Assembly: GCA_947303255.1 (NCBI GenBank)
Contig: CAMYXL010000030.1
Coordinates: 1 to 36,242, forward strand
Reading direction: 5' to 3'
DNA from: an uncultured Clostridia bacterium
GTDB lineage: Bacteria > Bacillota > Clostridia > Saccharofermentanales > Saccharofermentanaceae
Length of the DNA stretch: 36,242 bases
Shown: piece after piece, positions 23,268-30,781 of the stretch
Layout: every line of letters starts with the position of its first letter
Numbering within the stretch: position 1 is the stretch's first letter
Position numbers and translations under genes: made by a program
Notes under the pieces: model-generated
Databases searched by the model: none
Told to the model about the DNA's origin: nothing
The model's input: only the letters and a program-made list of their open reading frames with translations

Positions 23268-24449
23268 TTAGTGATGGAACAATCTGATTCCTGTGAATGC
23301 CATTGCCATATCATACTTGTTACAAGTCATGATAACATGGTCGTCACGGATGGATCCGCCCGGCTCAGCAATGTACTTAACACCGCTCTTCTTAGCACGC
23401 TCGATGTTGTCACCGAATGGGAAGAATGCATCAGAACCGAGACATACGTCAAAGTTCTTCTTGAGCCATTCTTTCTTCTCTTCGATAGTAAGAACTTCTG
23501 GCTTAACCTTGAAGAGTTCCTGCCATCTGCCCTCTGCGAGAACATCCTCATACTCATCAGAGATATATACGTCGATAGTATTGTCTCTGTCAGGACGACG
23601 GATATCATCTACGAACTGAAGACCCATGACCTTCGGATGCTGACGGAGCCACCAGTTATCAGCCTTGTTGCCTGCAAGACGTGTGCAGTGGATACGAGAC
23701 TGCTGACCTGCACCGATACCGATTGCCTGGCCGTCCTTAACGTAGCATACAGAGTTACTCTGTGTGTACTTCAATGTGATAAGAGAGATAAGAAGATCGA
23801 TCTTCTTGTCCTCAGGGATATCCTTGTTATCAGTTACGATGTTGTTCAAAAGATCCTTGTCGATCTTAAGCTCGTTTCTTCCCTGCTCGAAAGTAACACC
23901 GAAAACATCCTTTGTCTCGATCGGATCAGGTACATAGTCAGGATCGATCTTGATCACGTTATATGTTCCCTTACGCTTTGTCTTAAGGATCTCAAGAGCC
24001 TCATCTGTGTAGTCAGGTGCGATGATACCGTCAGAAACTTCTCTAGCGAGCATCTTAGCTGTGATAGCATCACATGTATCAGACAAAGCAACGAAGTCAC
24101 CGTAAGAAGACATACGGTCTGCGCCTCTTGCTCTTGCGTAAGCACAAGCGATAGGAGAAAGCTCACCAAGGTCATCTACGAAGTAGATCTTAGCCTCTGT
24201 CTCAGAAAGAGGACGTCCTACTGCAGCACCTGCAGGAGAAACGTGCTTAAAGGAAGTAGCTGAAGGAAGTCCTGAAGCTGCCTTAAGCTCCTTTACGAGC
24301 TGCCAGCCGTTAAATGCATCAAGAAGATTGATGTATCCCGGCTTACCGTTCAAAACCTCGATTGGAAGCTCAGAACCGTTCTTCATGAAAATCTTAGATG
24401 GTTTCTGGTTTGGGTTACAACCATACTTTAACAACATTTCGTTAGCCAT
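23268..24449 (-). CDS. purH: Stand-alone AICAR formyltransferase (PurH C-terminal type)
   Basis: Transfers a formyl group from 10-formyl-tetrahydrofolate to AICAR to give FAICAR, the ninth step to IMP. At 393 residues it matches only the transformylase part of the usual bifunctional PurH (about 510 residues). Visible are the catalytic Lys68-His69 in SFKHVSPAGAAVG, then SRIHCTRLAGNKADNWW, and near the C-terminus SDAFFPFGDNIERA and EPGGSIRDDHVI. The missing IMP cyclohydrolase half is replaced by the separate purO gene 13 bases upstream. GGGAGG lies six bases before the ATG. It is the last gene of the purE-F-N-O-H operon, before a strong terminator. Confidence 0.95.
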   Translation of the reverse strand: MANEMLLKYGCNPNQKPSKIFMKNGSELPIEVLNGKPGYINLLDAFNGWQLVKELKAASGLPSATSFKHVSPAGAAVGRPLSETEAKIYFVDDLGELSPIACAYARARGADRMSSYGDFVALSDTCDAITAKMLAREVSDGIIAPDYTDEALEILKTKRKGTYNVIKIDPDYVPDPIETKDVFGVTFEQGRNELKIDKDLLNNIVTDNKDIPEDKKIDLLISLITLKYTQSNSVCYVKDGQAIGIGAGQQSRIHCTRLAGNKADNWWLRQHPKVMGLQFVDDIRRPDRDNTIDVYISDEYEDVLAEGRWQELFKVKPEVLTIEEKKEWLKKNFDVCLGSDAFFPFGDNIERAKKSGVKYIAEPGGSIRDDHVIMTCNKYDMAMAFTGIRLFHH

Positions 24450-24462
24450 ATTGTCCTCCCGA

Positions 24463-25179
24463 TTATTTAACGTTCTTGTTTACGATTCTTGTGTCAGCCT
24501 TACCTGTTGCGATATCGATAAAGCGTACGAACAAGGAAACCTTGTTATCATTGTTGAGGCTGTTCCAGAGCATATCTGTGAAAGAATCGATATCTCCGTC
24601 GATAGCTACCTTCTCAGGCTCACCCTCAAAGCTCGGAAGCGGGTTTCCGTCACCCATGTATGTGTGGATGAATCTTCCCTCACCTGCGATAGGGTTTGTA
24701 TAGGAGAATGTATATCTCTGGCAGGAAGACGGATCGCCGTCAGCTGACTTCAAGATAGACATTGCATAGTTATAAGAACCGTTCTCAACGTGCATGATAC
24801 CTGAGATTCTAGGAGTATAGTTAGGAGCGTCATCCTCAAACTCACGAGTTCTCAAAGCCTGCTCAAATGTCTGCTGCTTATCCATGAGTTCGTAAATTGT
24901 ATCTGTCTGATCTCCGTTCGTAACGATAGTCTTGTTACCAAGAACTCTTACAGGAGAATAGATGATAAGGTGCGGATCTGTAAGAAGCGAAGGATCAAAT
25001 GCCTCTGTCTTGATTCCGTCTTCAGTAGCTGTGAATACTCTGTTTCTGGAGTTCACGCTTCTGCCCATGATGAAGTAAGCTGTTACAGCACTCTTTCCAT
25101 CCTTGGACTTTCCGATCACGATACCTCTTCCCGGATAATCATTACCCTTGAGAAGTTCAGCGATGTCATAAGTTTTCAT
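24463..25179 (-). CDS. purO: IMP cyclohydrolase, PurO type
   Basis: Closes the ring of FAICAR to give IMP, the last step of the pathway. The 238-residue protein belongs to the IMP_cyclohyd family first described in archaea, unrelated to the cyclohydrolase half of PurH. Visible family features are NDYPGRGIVIGKS, TAYFIMGRSVNSRNRVF, and SYTNPIAGEGRFIHTYMGDG. I place the start at the ATG at 25179, with GAGGGG about eight bases upstream; a GTG nine bases earlier would sit on the ribosome site. Next to the stand-alone formyltransferase it reconstitutes PurH function with two proteins. It lies 17 bases after purN. Confidence 0.93.
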   Translation of the reverse strand: MKTYDIAELLKGNDYPGRGIVIGKSKDGKSAVTAYFIMGRSVNSRNRVFTATEDGIKTEAFDPSLLTDPHLIIYSPVRVLGNKTIVTNGDQTDTIYELMDKQQTFEQALRTREFEDDAPNYTPRISGIMHVENGSYNYAMSILKSADGDPSSCQRYTFSYTNPIAGEGRFIHTYMGDGNPLPSFEGEPEKVAIDGDIDSFTDMLWNSLNNDNKVSLFVRFIDIATGKADTRIVNKNVK

Positions 25180-25196
25180 AGATGTCACCCCTCTGT

Positions 25197-25817
25197 TTAA
25201 TTATATTCAACTCTGTTGTTGACTACTTTGATCTTTCCATCCGCAAAAAGCTGGATAGCCTTCGGAAGGATTACCTGCTCACATTCTTTCATGATACGCT
25301 TCTGAAGTACTTCAGGAGTATCATCAGGAAGAACGTCAACACATTTCTGAAGAAGGATAGGACCTTCATCATAATTCTCATTTACGATATGAACAGTTGC
25401 ACCGGAAACCTTAACACCGCGCTCCAATGCAGCCTCATGAGGCCTGATACCGTACATTCCCTTGCCGCAGAAAGAAGGGATCAATGCAGGATGGATATTT
25501 ATGATCCTGTTATTGAAAGCCTTAACTGTCTTTTCGCCAAGAAGAGAAAGATATCCTGCAAGAACGATAAGTTCAGCTCCGCTCTCATTAAGCTTAGCAA
25601 GAACTGCATCATCCCACGCTTCCCTGCTCTCAAAGCTCTTTACGGACATAACAACGGATGGGATGTTATTCTGCGATGCACGCTCCAGAGCATAAGCCTT
25701 GTCATTGGATGCAATAACAAGTGCGATCTCAACGTTGGTCAATGAACCGTCCTTGATCTGATCGATTATTGCCTGGAGATTGGTTCCTCCGCCTGATACG
25801 AATACTGCGATCTTCAT
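25197..25817 (-). CDS. purN: Phosphoribosylglycinamide formyltransferase 1
   Basis: Third step of purine synthesis: formylates GAR with 10-formyl-tetrahydrofolate. The 206-residue length is typical. Visible motifs are the phosphate-binding VSGGGTNLQAI at the N-terminus, the catalytic IINIHPALIPSF (Asn, His), and VHIVNENYDEGPILLQ with the catalytic Asp. The start is the ATG at 25817, with GGAG eight bases upstream; an open extension of 17 codons lies within the end of purF and is not used. It starts four bases after the purF stop. Confidence 0.96.
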   Translation of the reverse strand: MKIAVFVSGGGTNLQAIIDQIKDGSLTNVEIALVIASNDKAYALERASQNNIPSVVMSVKSFESREAWDDAVLAKLNESGAELIVLAGYLSLLGEKTVKAFNNRIINIHPALIPSFCGKGMYGIRPHEAALERGVKVSGATVHIVNENYDEGPILLQKCVDVLPDDTPEVLQKRIMKECEQVILPKAIQLFADGKIKVVNNRVEYN

Positions 25818-25821
25818 CTTA

Positions 25822-27201
25822 TTACTCCGGTGTACCTGCAACGAAATTACCGTCAAAGCATGCTGCACACTGACCGCAACGGATGCCCTCAGTAGATGCT
25901 CTTAAGCTCTCAAGACTGATATAACCCAAGGAATCAGCACCGATCATCTCGCAGATCTCTTCTGTTGTCATCTTTGTAGCCGGAAGCTCGCTTGCTGTTG
26001 ATGTGGAAACTCCATAGTAGCAAGGATACATTACCTTAGGAGAAGCGATTCTCAAGTGTACTTCCTTAGCTCCTGCATCACGAAGGAATCTGATAATGTG
26101 CTTTGTTGTTGTACCTCTTACGAGAGAGTCATCAACGATACAGATCCTCTTGCCCTTGATAGCAGACTTAAGAACTGCAAACTTCATACGAACTGCAAGT
26201 TCTCTCTGACCCTGTGTACCTTCGATGAAAGTACGGCCTACATAACGGTTCTTGAGAAGTCCTGCGCCGTAAGGGATACCGCTTCCCTGTGAGAAACCAA
26301 CAGCAGCCGGGTTACCTGAATCAGGAGCACCGATTACAAGGTCACAGTCACATGGCTGTTCCTTAGCAAGGAACTTACCAACATTTACACGTGAATCATA
26401 TACGCTTGAACCGTCAATAACACTATCAGGTCTAGCATAATAAACATACTCGAAAATACATACTCTTCCGTCTTCGAGAGTGCACTTATTGCCTTTTACT
26501 GTGTAATAAGTTGAAGAAACACCATTATCAGAAATAGTGATGATCTCGCCCGGATCGATGTCTCTTATGATCTCAGCACCGATAGCATCGAAAGCACAAG
26601 ACTCGGAAGAGAGCATATACATATCGTCTTTCTTAGCAAGGATCAAAGGACGAAGTCCCAGAGGATCTCTTACGCCGACGATACGGTCGTTAGTCATGAA
26701 GCAAAGAGCATAAGCACCCTTAAGGCTCTTCATTGTCTCGAGGATAGCATCCTCAACTGTCTCTGTCTTAACCTGATTTCTGCAGAAGAGAGACATAACT
26801 ACTTCTGCTTCAGTATTTGTCTGGAAGATAGCTCCCTTATCAATAAGCTTATTTCTCAATGTATTAGCATTAAGGATCTTACAGTTTGTTGAAAGAGCGA
26901 TATGACCTGTTCTGGATTTGATAGCGAAAGGCTGCATGGAATCAATAGCAGGCTCAAGCTCAGAAGCAAGCTTAGCAGTACCGATGGCAGAATGTCCTTC
27001 CAAAGCAGAAAGTGTAAGGTCATCGAAAACGTCAGCTACGAGACCCAAAGCCTTATGACTCATAAATGTACCACTGTTGTTAACTGTGATACCTGCTGAC
27101 TCCTGTCCTCTGTGCTGCAATGAGAAAATTCCGTAATAAACTGTCTTTGCCACATCAGTGGACTTGTGTGAAATGTCGTAACAACCGAAAATACCGCTCA
27201 T
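25822..27201 (-). CDS. purF: Amidophosphoribosyltransferase with degenerate glutaminase site
   Basis: First step of purine synthesis, making 5-phosphoribosylamine from PRPP. The 459-residue protein has an N-terminal Ntn glutaminase domain (1-230) and a phosphoribosyltransferase domain (about 245-430). The transferase side is intact: GAPDSGNPAA, KNRYVGRTFI, and the PRPP loop ICIVDDSLVRGTT (353-365). The Fe-S cysteines are present (Cys248, Cys394, and the Cys442/445/448 group). The glutaminase side is not: the N-terminus reads MSGIFG where the nucleophile Cys is expected, GHVRYST is replaced by GTAKLAS (Arg to Lys77), the oxyanion NG pair is Asn106-Cys107, and the Gln-binding Asp is Glu131. The start is fixed by the fold and by the four-base gap after purE. 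It may use free ammonia or another ammonia source. Confidence 0.93.
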   Translation of the reverse strand: MSGIFGCYDISHKSTDVAKTVYYGIFSLQHRGQESAGITVNNSGTFMSHKALGLVADVFDDLTLSALEGHSAIGTAKLASELEPAIDSMQPFAIKSRTGHIALSTNCKILNANTLRNKLIDKGAIFQTNTEAEVVMSLFCRNQVKTETVEDAILETMKSLKGAYALCFMTNDRIVGVRDPLGLRPLILAKKDDMYMLSSESCAFDAIGAEIIRDIDPGEIITISDNGVSSTYYTVKGNKCTLEDGRVCIFEYVYYARPDSVIDGSSVYDSRVNVGKFLAKEQPCDCDLVIGAPDSGNPAAVGFSQGSGIPYGAGLLKNRYVGRTFIEGTQGQRELAVRMKFAVLKSAIKGKRICIVDDSLVRGTTTKHIIRFLRDAGAKEVHLRIASPKVMYPCYYGVSTSTASELPATKMTTEEICEMIGADSLGYISLESLRASTEGIRCGQCAACFDGNFVAGTPE

Positions 27202-27205
27202 CTGA

Positions 27206-27709
27206 TCAATCCTCCATAGCTTCGATCTTTTGCTTTAATCTTAAATCTCTCTCTTCAACCGAAGCTGCAAGAGATGCCTTGTAATCAGCAAGTTTCTTAG
27301 ACAGAGCCTCATCACTAATTGCGAGCATCTGTGCTGCAAGGATTGCTGCATTTGAACCGCCGTCTATAGCAACAGTAGCAACCGGAATACCTGTCGGCAT
27401 CTGGACTGTCGCATAAAGAGCATCCACACCGTTAAGTGCGCCGCCCTTACAAGGAACACCAATAACAGGAAGCACTGTATTTGCTGCCAAAACTCCGCCC
27501 AAGTGAGCTGCAAGACCTGCGGCTGCGATAACTACGGAGAAACCGTTATCCTTAGCTTCCTTTGCAAGTTTGATAGCCTTTTCAGGTGTTCTGTGTGCAG
27601 AACATACGTTAGCTTCAAACTCGATACCAAACTTTTTAAGCATCTTAAAACAACCTTCCATTACCGGAAAGTCGGAATCAGATCCCATTACAACGAGAAC
27701 TTTGCCCAT
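27206..27709 (-). CDS. purE: N5-carboxyaminoimidazole ribonucleotide mutase (PurE)
   Basis: Makes 4-carboxy-AIR in the sixth step of purine synthesis. It has 167 residues, as usual for PurE. Motifs are VVMGSDSDFPVM, SAHRTPEKA, AAGLAAHLGGVLAANTVLPVIGVPC, and MPTGIPVATVAIDGGSNAAILA. No purK is present in the window, so whether it uses N5-CAIR or CO2 directly cannot be decided from context. The start is the ATG at 27709, with AGGAG seven bases upstream; a longer open frame begins upstream of the -10 box and is not plausible. It is the first gene of the operon. Confidence 0.96.
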   Translation of the reverse strand: MGKVLVVMGSDSDFPVMEGCFKMLKKFGIEFEANVCSAHRTPEKAIKLAKEAKDNGFSVVIAAAGLAAHLGGVLAANTVLPVIGVPCKGGALNGVDALYATVQMPTGIPVATVAIDGGSNAAILAAQMLAISDEALSKKLADYKASLAASVEERDLRLKQKIEAMED

Positions 27710-27742
27710 ATTATTACTCCTGATTTTTGAAAATACCTTTTG

Positions 27743-27771
27743 ATTATATAACAAAATGAATTGTACTTAAG
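27743..27771 (-). promoter_or_regulatory. Promoter of the purine operon
   Basis: A perfect TATAAT (27743-27748) within TGTTATATAATC on the minus strand; the -35 is weak (CTTAAG at 27766-27771, 17-base spacer). The leader would be only about 27 bases, leaving no room for a guanine or other purine riboswitch. Confidence 0.5.
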
Positions 27772-27800
27772 AGGAAATTTGCATAAAACTTGAACATTTT

Positions 27801-28913
27801 TTATTCATCTTCTTGTGACCACTCAAGCCTGTCCAAAACACGGTAGTACTCATCAGAACCCCAATCATAAGGACGAGGGCAATAATCATTTCCCGGCCAC
27901 ACTGTGGTCTGGCAATAAGGAATGACTGTAAGCTCGTAACTTTCAACAAAACTGTTGGTCTCGTCCATATGGAAATTACATTGGATTATGACTGAATCAG
28001 GGTCTCCCAAAGAAGTATTACCGCCAAAGCAGAAGTTTGACAGGCAATAGAAGATATAGTGACCGTTATAGAATTCTATCGGCTGAAGTCTGTGAGGATG
28101 AGTACCTACAACAAGATCAGCACCGTAATCAATAAGGTTATGAGCAAGGTCTACCTGATCCTGACGAGGCTGGTAATCTTTCTCGATACCCCAGTGACAG
28201 GAAATGATGACGATCTGACAACCGTCGGCACGAAGCGAGTCGATTGCATTGTACATAGCCTGCTGGTTGGTAGGAAAACTGGTTCCTGCCATTCCGATCT
28301 TGATGCCCTTCACTTCATAGATGGAATAATGAGTCTCATCACTCCATACGATACCTGCTCCGTCCAAAGTGTCCCTGGTATCGTTGATTCCTGTCTCAAA
28401 GTAGTCATCAGTATGGTTATTTGATAGATTAACTGCTTCGATACTTCCGTAAGTAAGCATCTCGACATATGAAGGATCACCCGCAAATGCGTAATCCTTA
28501 ACTTTATGAGATGTCGATGTTGTGAGAGTGCCTTCGAAGTTAGCCAATGTCATATCATCCTGGCTTAAGACTTCCCTGGCATTTTTAAAGCAGTATTCCA
28601 TGTCGCCGTTAACTACGGCATCAAATCCCTTGGACGAACCGTCCCAGGAATGGGATTCTGCCAATGTACAGTCACCGATAAAACTTACGAGGACATCCTG
28701 CGGCGGCATAGTCGGAGTAGGCGTAGGAGTCGGAGACGGAACTGTTGATTCCGTTGTCTCGGTTACGCCATACTCAGTGATAAACGACTCTTCCAAAACA
28801 GAAGACTTCGTCTCTGATGTGTCCTCAGTTGAATTCGTTATATTCCCTTTGCAGCCCGAAAGTACAAGCGAAAAGATAAATATCGATGTAAAGATCAGTG
28901 CTATTTTTCTCAT
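27801..28913 (-). CDS. CapA-family lipoprotein (PGA_cap metallophosphatase-like)
   Basis: A 370-residue lipoprotein: lipobox VLSGC (Cys21), a Ser/Thr/Pro linker with a TPTPTPT run (about 58-70), then a CapA/PgsA domain of the calcineurin-like fold. Its motifs are FIGDCTL, LANFEGTLTT, VNLSNNHTDDY, ISCHWGIE, and GTHPHRLQPIE, the family's metal-ligand positions. CapA proteins take part in making or anchoring poly-gamma-glutamate, but most stand-alone lipoprotein members in Clostridia are uncharacterised and no capB/capC is nearby. GGAG is seven bases before the ATG, and the gene starts 14 bases after the GH5 lipoprotein, so the two are co-expressed at the cell surface. Confidence 0.9.
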   Translation of the reverse strand: MRKIALIFTSIFIFSLVLSGCKGNITNSTEDTSETKSSVLEESFITEYGVTETTESTVPSPTPTPTPTMPPQDVLVSFIGDCTLAESHSWDGSSKGFDAVVNGDMEYCFKNAREVLSQDDMTLANFEGTLTTSTSHKVKDYAFAGDPSYVEMLTYGSIEAVNLSNNHTDDYFETGINDTRDTLDGAGIVWSDETHYSIYEVKGIKIGMAGTSFPTNQQAMYNAIDSLRADGCQIVIISCHWGIEKDYQPRQDQVDLAHNLIDYGADLVVGTHPHRLQPIEFYNGHYIFYCLSNFCFGGNTSLGDPDSVIIQCNFHMDETNSFVESYELTVIPYCQTTVWPGNDYCPRPYDWGSDEYYRVLDRLEWSQEDE

Positions 28914-28927
28914 TTGCTATCTCCACA

Positions 28928-30148
28928 TCATTCTTCCGGAACGTATTCCAGTCCCAGAAGCTTACATCTTACGTATTTACCTGATCTTGTGATGAACTCG
29001 TCCGGCCAGTGTCCGGCGAATTTTTCTTCCGGAGTAAGAATTCCGGACATCATCTTAAGTGCATTTGAAGACTCACTTGCCGATCCGCCTATGGACCAGT
29101 TACACCAGCTTATATTGTTTTCATCAAGGAAAGCGAGCCACTCATCTGAAGCTTCAGTATCAACCTTTCCTCCGCCAGAATCCATTGTTGTTCCCCACTC
29201 TGTGACGAACAATGCAAGTCCCTTGTCTATAGCAACCTGAGCCTTATCACGATGGTCCTGTCCGTGAGAAGCTGCATAGAAATGCAACGTATACATGATA
29301 TTCTCAGCATCGATAGGATCTTGTGCAGCTATATCTACATCCTGACTCCATGTGGAAGTACCGACGATAATGATGTTGTCAGGATCGTTGGCTCTTATGG
29401 CTTCGATCACTTCTTCCGCATAAGGCTTGATGGTATTCTTCCAATCAACGTCAGCCGATTCATCGTCAAATCGCTTACCGTTAGGCTCATTACAGATCTC
29501 ATATATGATGTTTGGGCAGTCACAATAGATTGCTGATATCCTGGAGAAGAAATCCAAAGCTTCTGCCTTGTACTCGTTAGGATCTCCGTCAAAGAGAATA
29601 TGCCAGTCAACAATGCAGTAAACTCCCTGAGCAATGCAGATATCGATATCATCACACATGATCTGGAAATACTTGTCCGGATTACCCAAATATCCGTCTG
29701 TACCGCTTCCTTCAGAATAGATCGCAAGTCTGATTACAGTGCAACCCCAATCTTCAGCGAGCGTCTTACAGGTATCGGCATTAAAGAAATCACCAGTGTA
29801 GTTGATTCCGTAGAGGCTCATACCACGAAGCTGGATGATCTCACCATCCTGATTGACCATGTTCCCTTCCTTAACAGCCAACTGACCGTTAATATCGACT
29901 ACTCTCTCAGTAACAGCAGGAGTACTTGTAGGACCGTGTTTTAGTTCTGCCTCAGTTTCCTTTGTTGTCTCTTCGATCGTTGTGGTCTCTGTTCCTACAG
30001 TAGTTTCTACGCTCTCTGAAATAGTAGGAGCGGTTATTGTTTCATCCGGTACTGTCTCAGCAGGAAGCTTTTTCGAGCAGGATGACAGGAATACGGATGT
30101 AGCCAAAAGTAAAGATAAGAAAAAAGTGATATTTTTAAATCGAGCCAC
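28928..30148 (-). CDS. GH5-family endoglucanase-like lipoprotein
   Basis: A 406-residue lipoprotein: lipobox FLSSC (Cys24), a Thr/Glu-rich linker (30-80), and a family 5 glycoside hydrolase domain. Key residues are Arg140 in CTVIRLAIY, His183 in IVDWHI, the acid/base Glu221 in IYEICNEPNG, His289-Tyr291 in LHFYA, and the nucleophile Glu317 in FVTEWGT. The pattern resembles the GH5 subfamily of bacterial endo-beta-1,4-glucanases. The enzyme would be tethered outside the membrane and cut beta-glucans; no carbohydrate-binding or dockerin module is seen. The start is a GTG at 30148 with GAGGTG five bases upstream. It leads the operon with the CapA-like gene. Confidence 0.92.
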   Translation of the reverse strand: MARFKNITFFLSLLLATSVFLSSCSKKLPAETVPDETITAPTISESVETTVGTETTTIEETTKETEAELKHGPTSTPAVTERVVDINGQLAVKEGNMVNQDGEIIQLRGMSLYGINYTGDFFNADTCKTLAEDWGCTVIRLAIYSEGSGTDGYLGNPDKYFQIMCDDIDICIAQGVYCIVDWHILFDGDPNEYKAEALDFFSRISAIYCDCPNIIYEICNEPNGKRFDDESADVDWKNTIKPYAEEVIEAIRANDPDNIIIVGTSTWSQDVDIAAQDPIDAENIMYTLHFYAASHGQDHRDKAQVAIDKGLALFVTEWGTTMDSGGGKVDTEASDEWLAFLDENNISWCNWSIGGSASESSNALKMMSGILTPEEKFAGHWPDEFITRSGKYVRCKLLGLEYVPEE

Positions 30149-30201
30149 GGGTCACCTCAAATTTGAATTCTTTGTAAACCGAATTGATTTTCACTCTTTT
30201 G

Positions 30202-30207
30202 ATTATA
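30202..30207 (-). promoter_or_regulatory. -10 element upstream of the GH5 gene
   Basis: TATAAT on the minus strand (CTGTATAATC), about 55 bases before the GTG start. No good -35 lies at the usual distance. The 226-base gap between this gene and the HEAT-repeat gene is very AT-rich and holds the promoters of both; I see nothing else in it. Confidence 0.4.
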
Positions 30208-30316
30208 CAGATAATATTGAAAAAAAATAAAGAAAATATTGATGTTGAGATTATTTTTCGCAGGATATTTAAGGTTAGTTTTTAGAAAATTGACTAAAGA
30301 TTAACAAAAAAATATT

Positions 30317-30344
30317 TTGATATTTTATCATTTTGTTGCATAAT
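30317..30344 (+). promoter_or_regulatory. Promoter of the HEAT-repeat gene
   Basis: TTGATA (30317-30322) and CATAAT (30339-30344), each matching five of six consensus bases, with a 16-base spacer. The transcript would start near 30351 and carry a leader of about 30 bases. Confidence 0.55.
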
Positions 30345-30383
30345 ATGATTGATAGAACTTAACCTACACGGGGGGTGATCAGT

Positions 30384-30725
30384 TTGGCAAGTGTTGATGC
30401 TACAATTGATAAGCTATTAAAACAGGGCAGAAAAGGAAAGCTCAAGGATTTAATTAAGGCTTCCTCCAGTAATGTGGATGAAATCCGCGCTGCCGCTGCT
30501 ACAGCTATGGGTTTTATTAAAACATATGAATCGGGAATGGCTCTTATCCCACTACTAAGAGATCCGTCCCCACTCGTAAGGGCATCAGCTGCTCAGTCAG
30601 TAGCTGAAATCGAGGCAAAACATTGTGAGGAATATGTTAAGAAATTGGCTTTTGCCGATTCAGATCCAACTGTAAGAGAATGCGCCAGAGAAGCTTTTGA
30701 TAAGCTTCGCACAAGAGTGGTATGA
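30384..30725 (+). CDS. Small HEAT-repeat protein
   Basis: A 113-residue all-helical protein. After an N-terminal helix pair (ATIDKLLKQGRKGKLKDLIK) it has about three HEAT-like repeats: IRAAAATAMGFIKTYESGMALIPLL, PLVRASAAQSVAEIEAKHCEEYVKKL, and PTVRECAREAFDKLR. HEAT repeats bind other proteins; some bacterial ones act in phycobilin or tRNA-modification enzymes, but nothing here points to a partner. I place the start at TTG (30384) because GGGGGGTGATC, nearly the full anti-16S complement, ends at the right distance; the GTG at 30375 lies inside that site. It is transcribed alone, with its own promoter and terminator. Confidence 0.82.
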   Translation: MASVDATIDKLLKQGRKGKLKDLIKASSSNVDEIRAAAATAMGFIKTYESGMALIPLLRDPSPLVRASAAQSVAEIEAKHCEEYVKKLAFADSDPTVRECAREAFDKLRTRVV

Positions 30726-30746
30726 CCAACGCGTATTAAGGTCTAG

Positions 30747-30777
30747 AAAAAGGTCGTCAGATGACGACCTTTTTTTT
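30747..30777. terminator. Bidirectional terminator between the HEAT gene and the cdaA fusion
   Basis: AAAAAGGTCGTC and GACGACCTTTTTTTT pair around loop AGAT: a 12-base stem with T-runs on both strands. It sits 22 bases past the HEAT gene stop and five bases from the stop of the convergent gene. Confidence 0.92.
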
Positions 30778-30781
30778 GCTT

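Noticed and set aside
23271..24263. Long open frame of 330 codons on the plus strand
   Set aside because: It lies fully antisense to the conserved AICAR formyltransferase, has a cysteine/serine/arginine-rich composition typical of reverse-strand shadows, and has no ribosome site.
27710..27800. Purine riboswitch before purE
   Set aside because: The candidate -10 leaves a leader of only about 27 bases, and no guanine-aptamer core pattern is visible.
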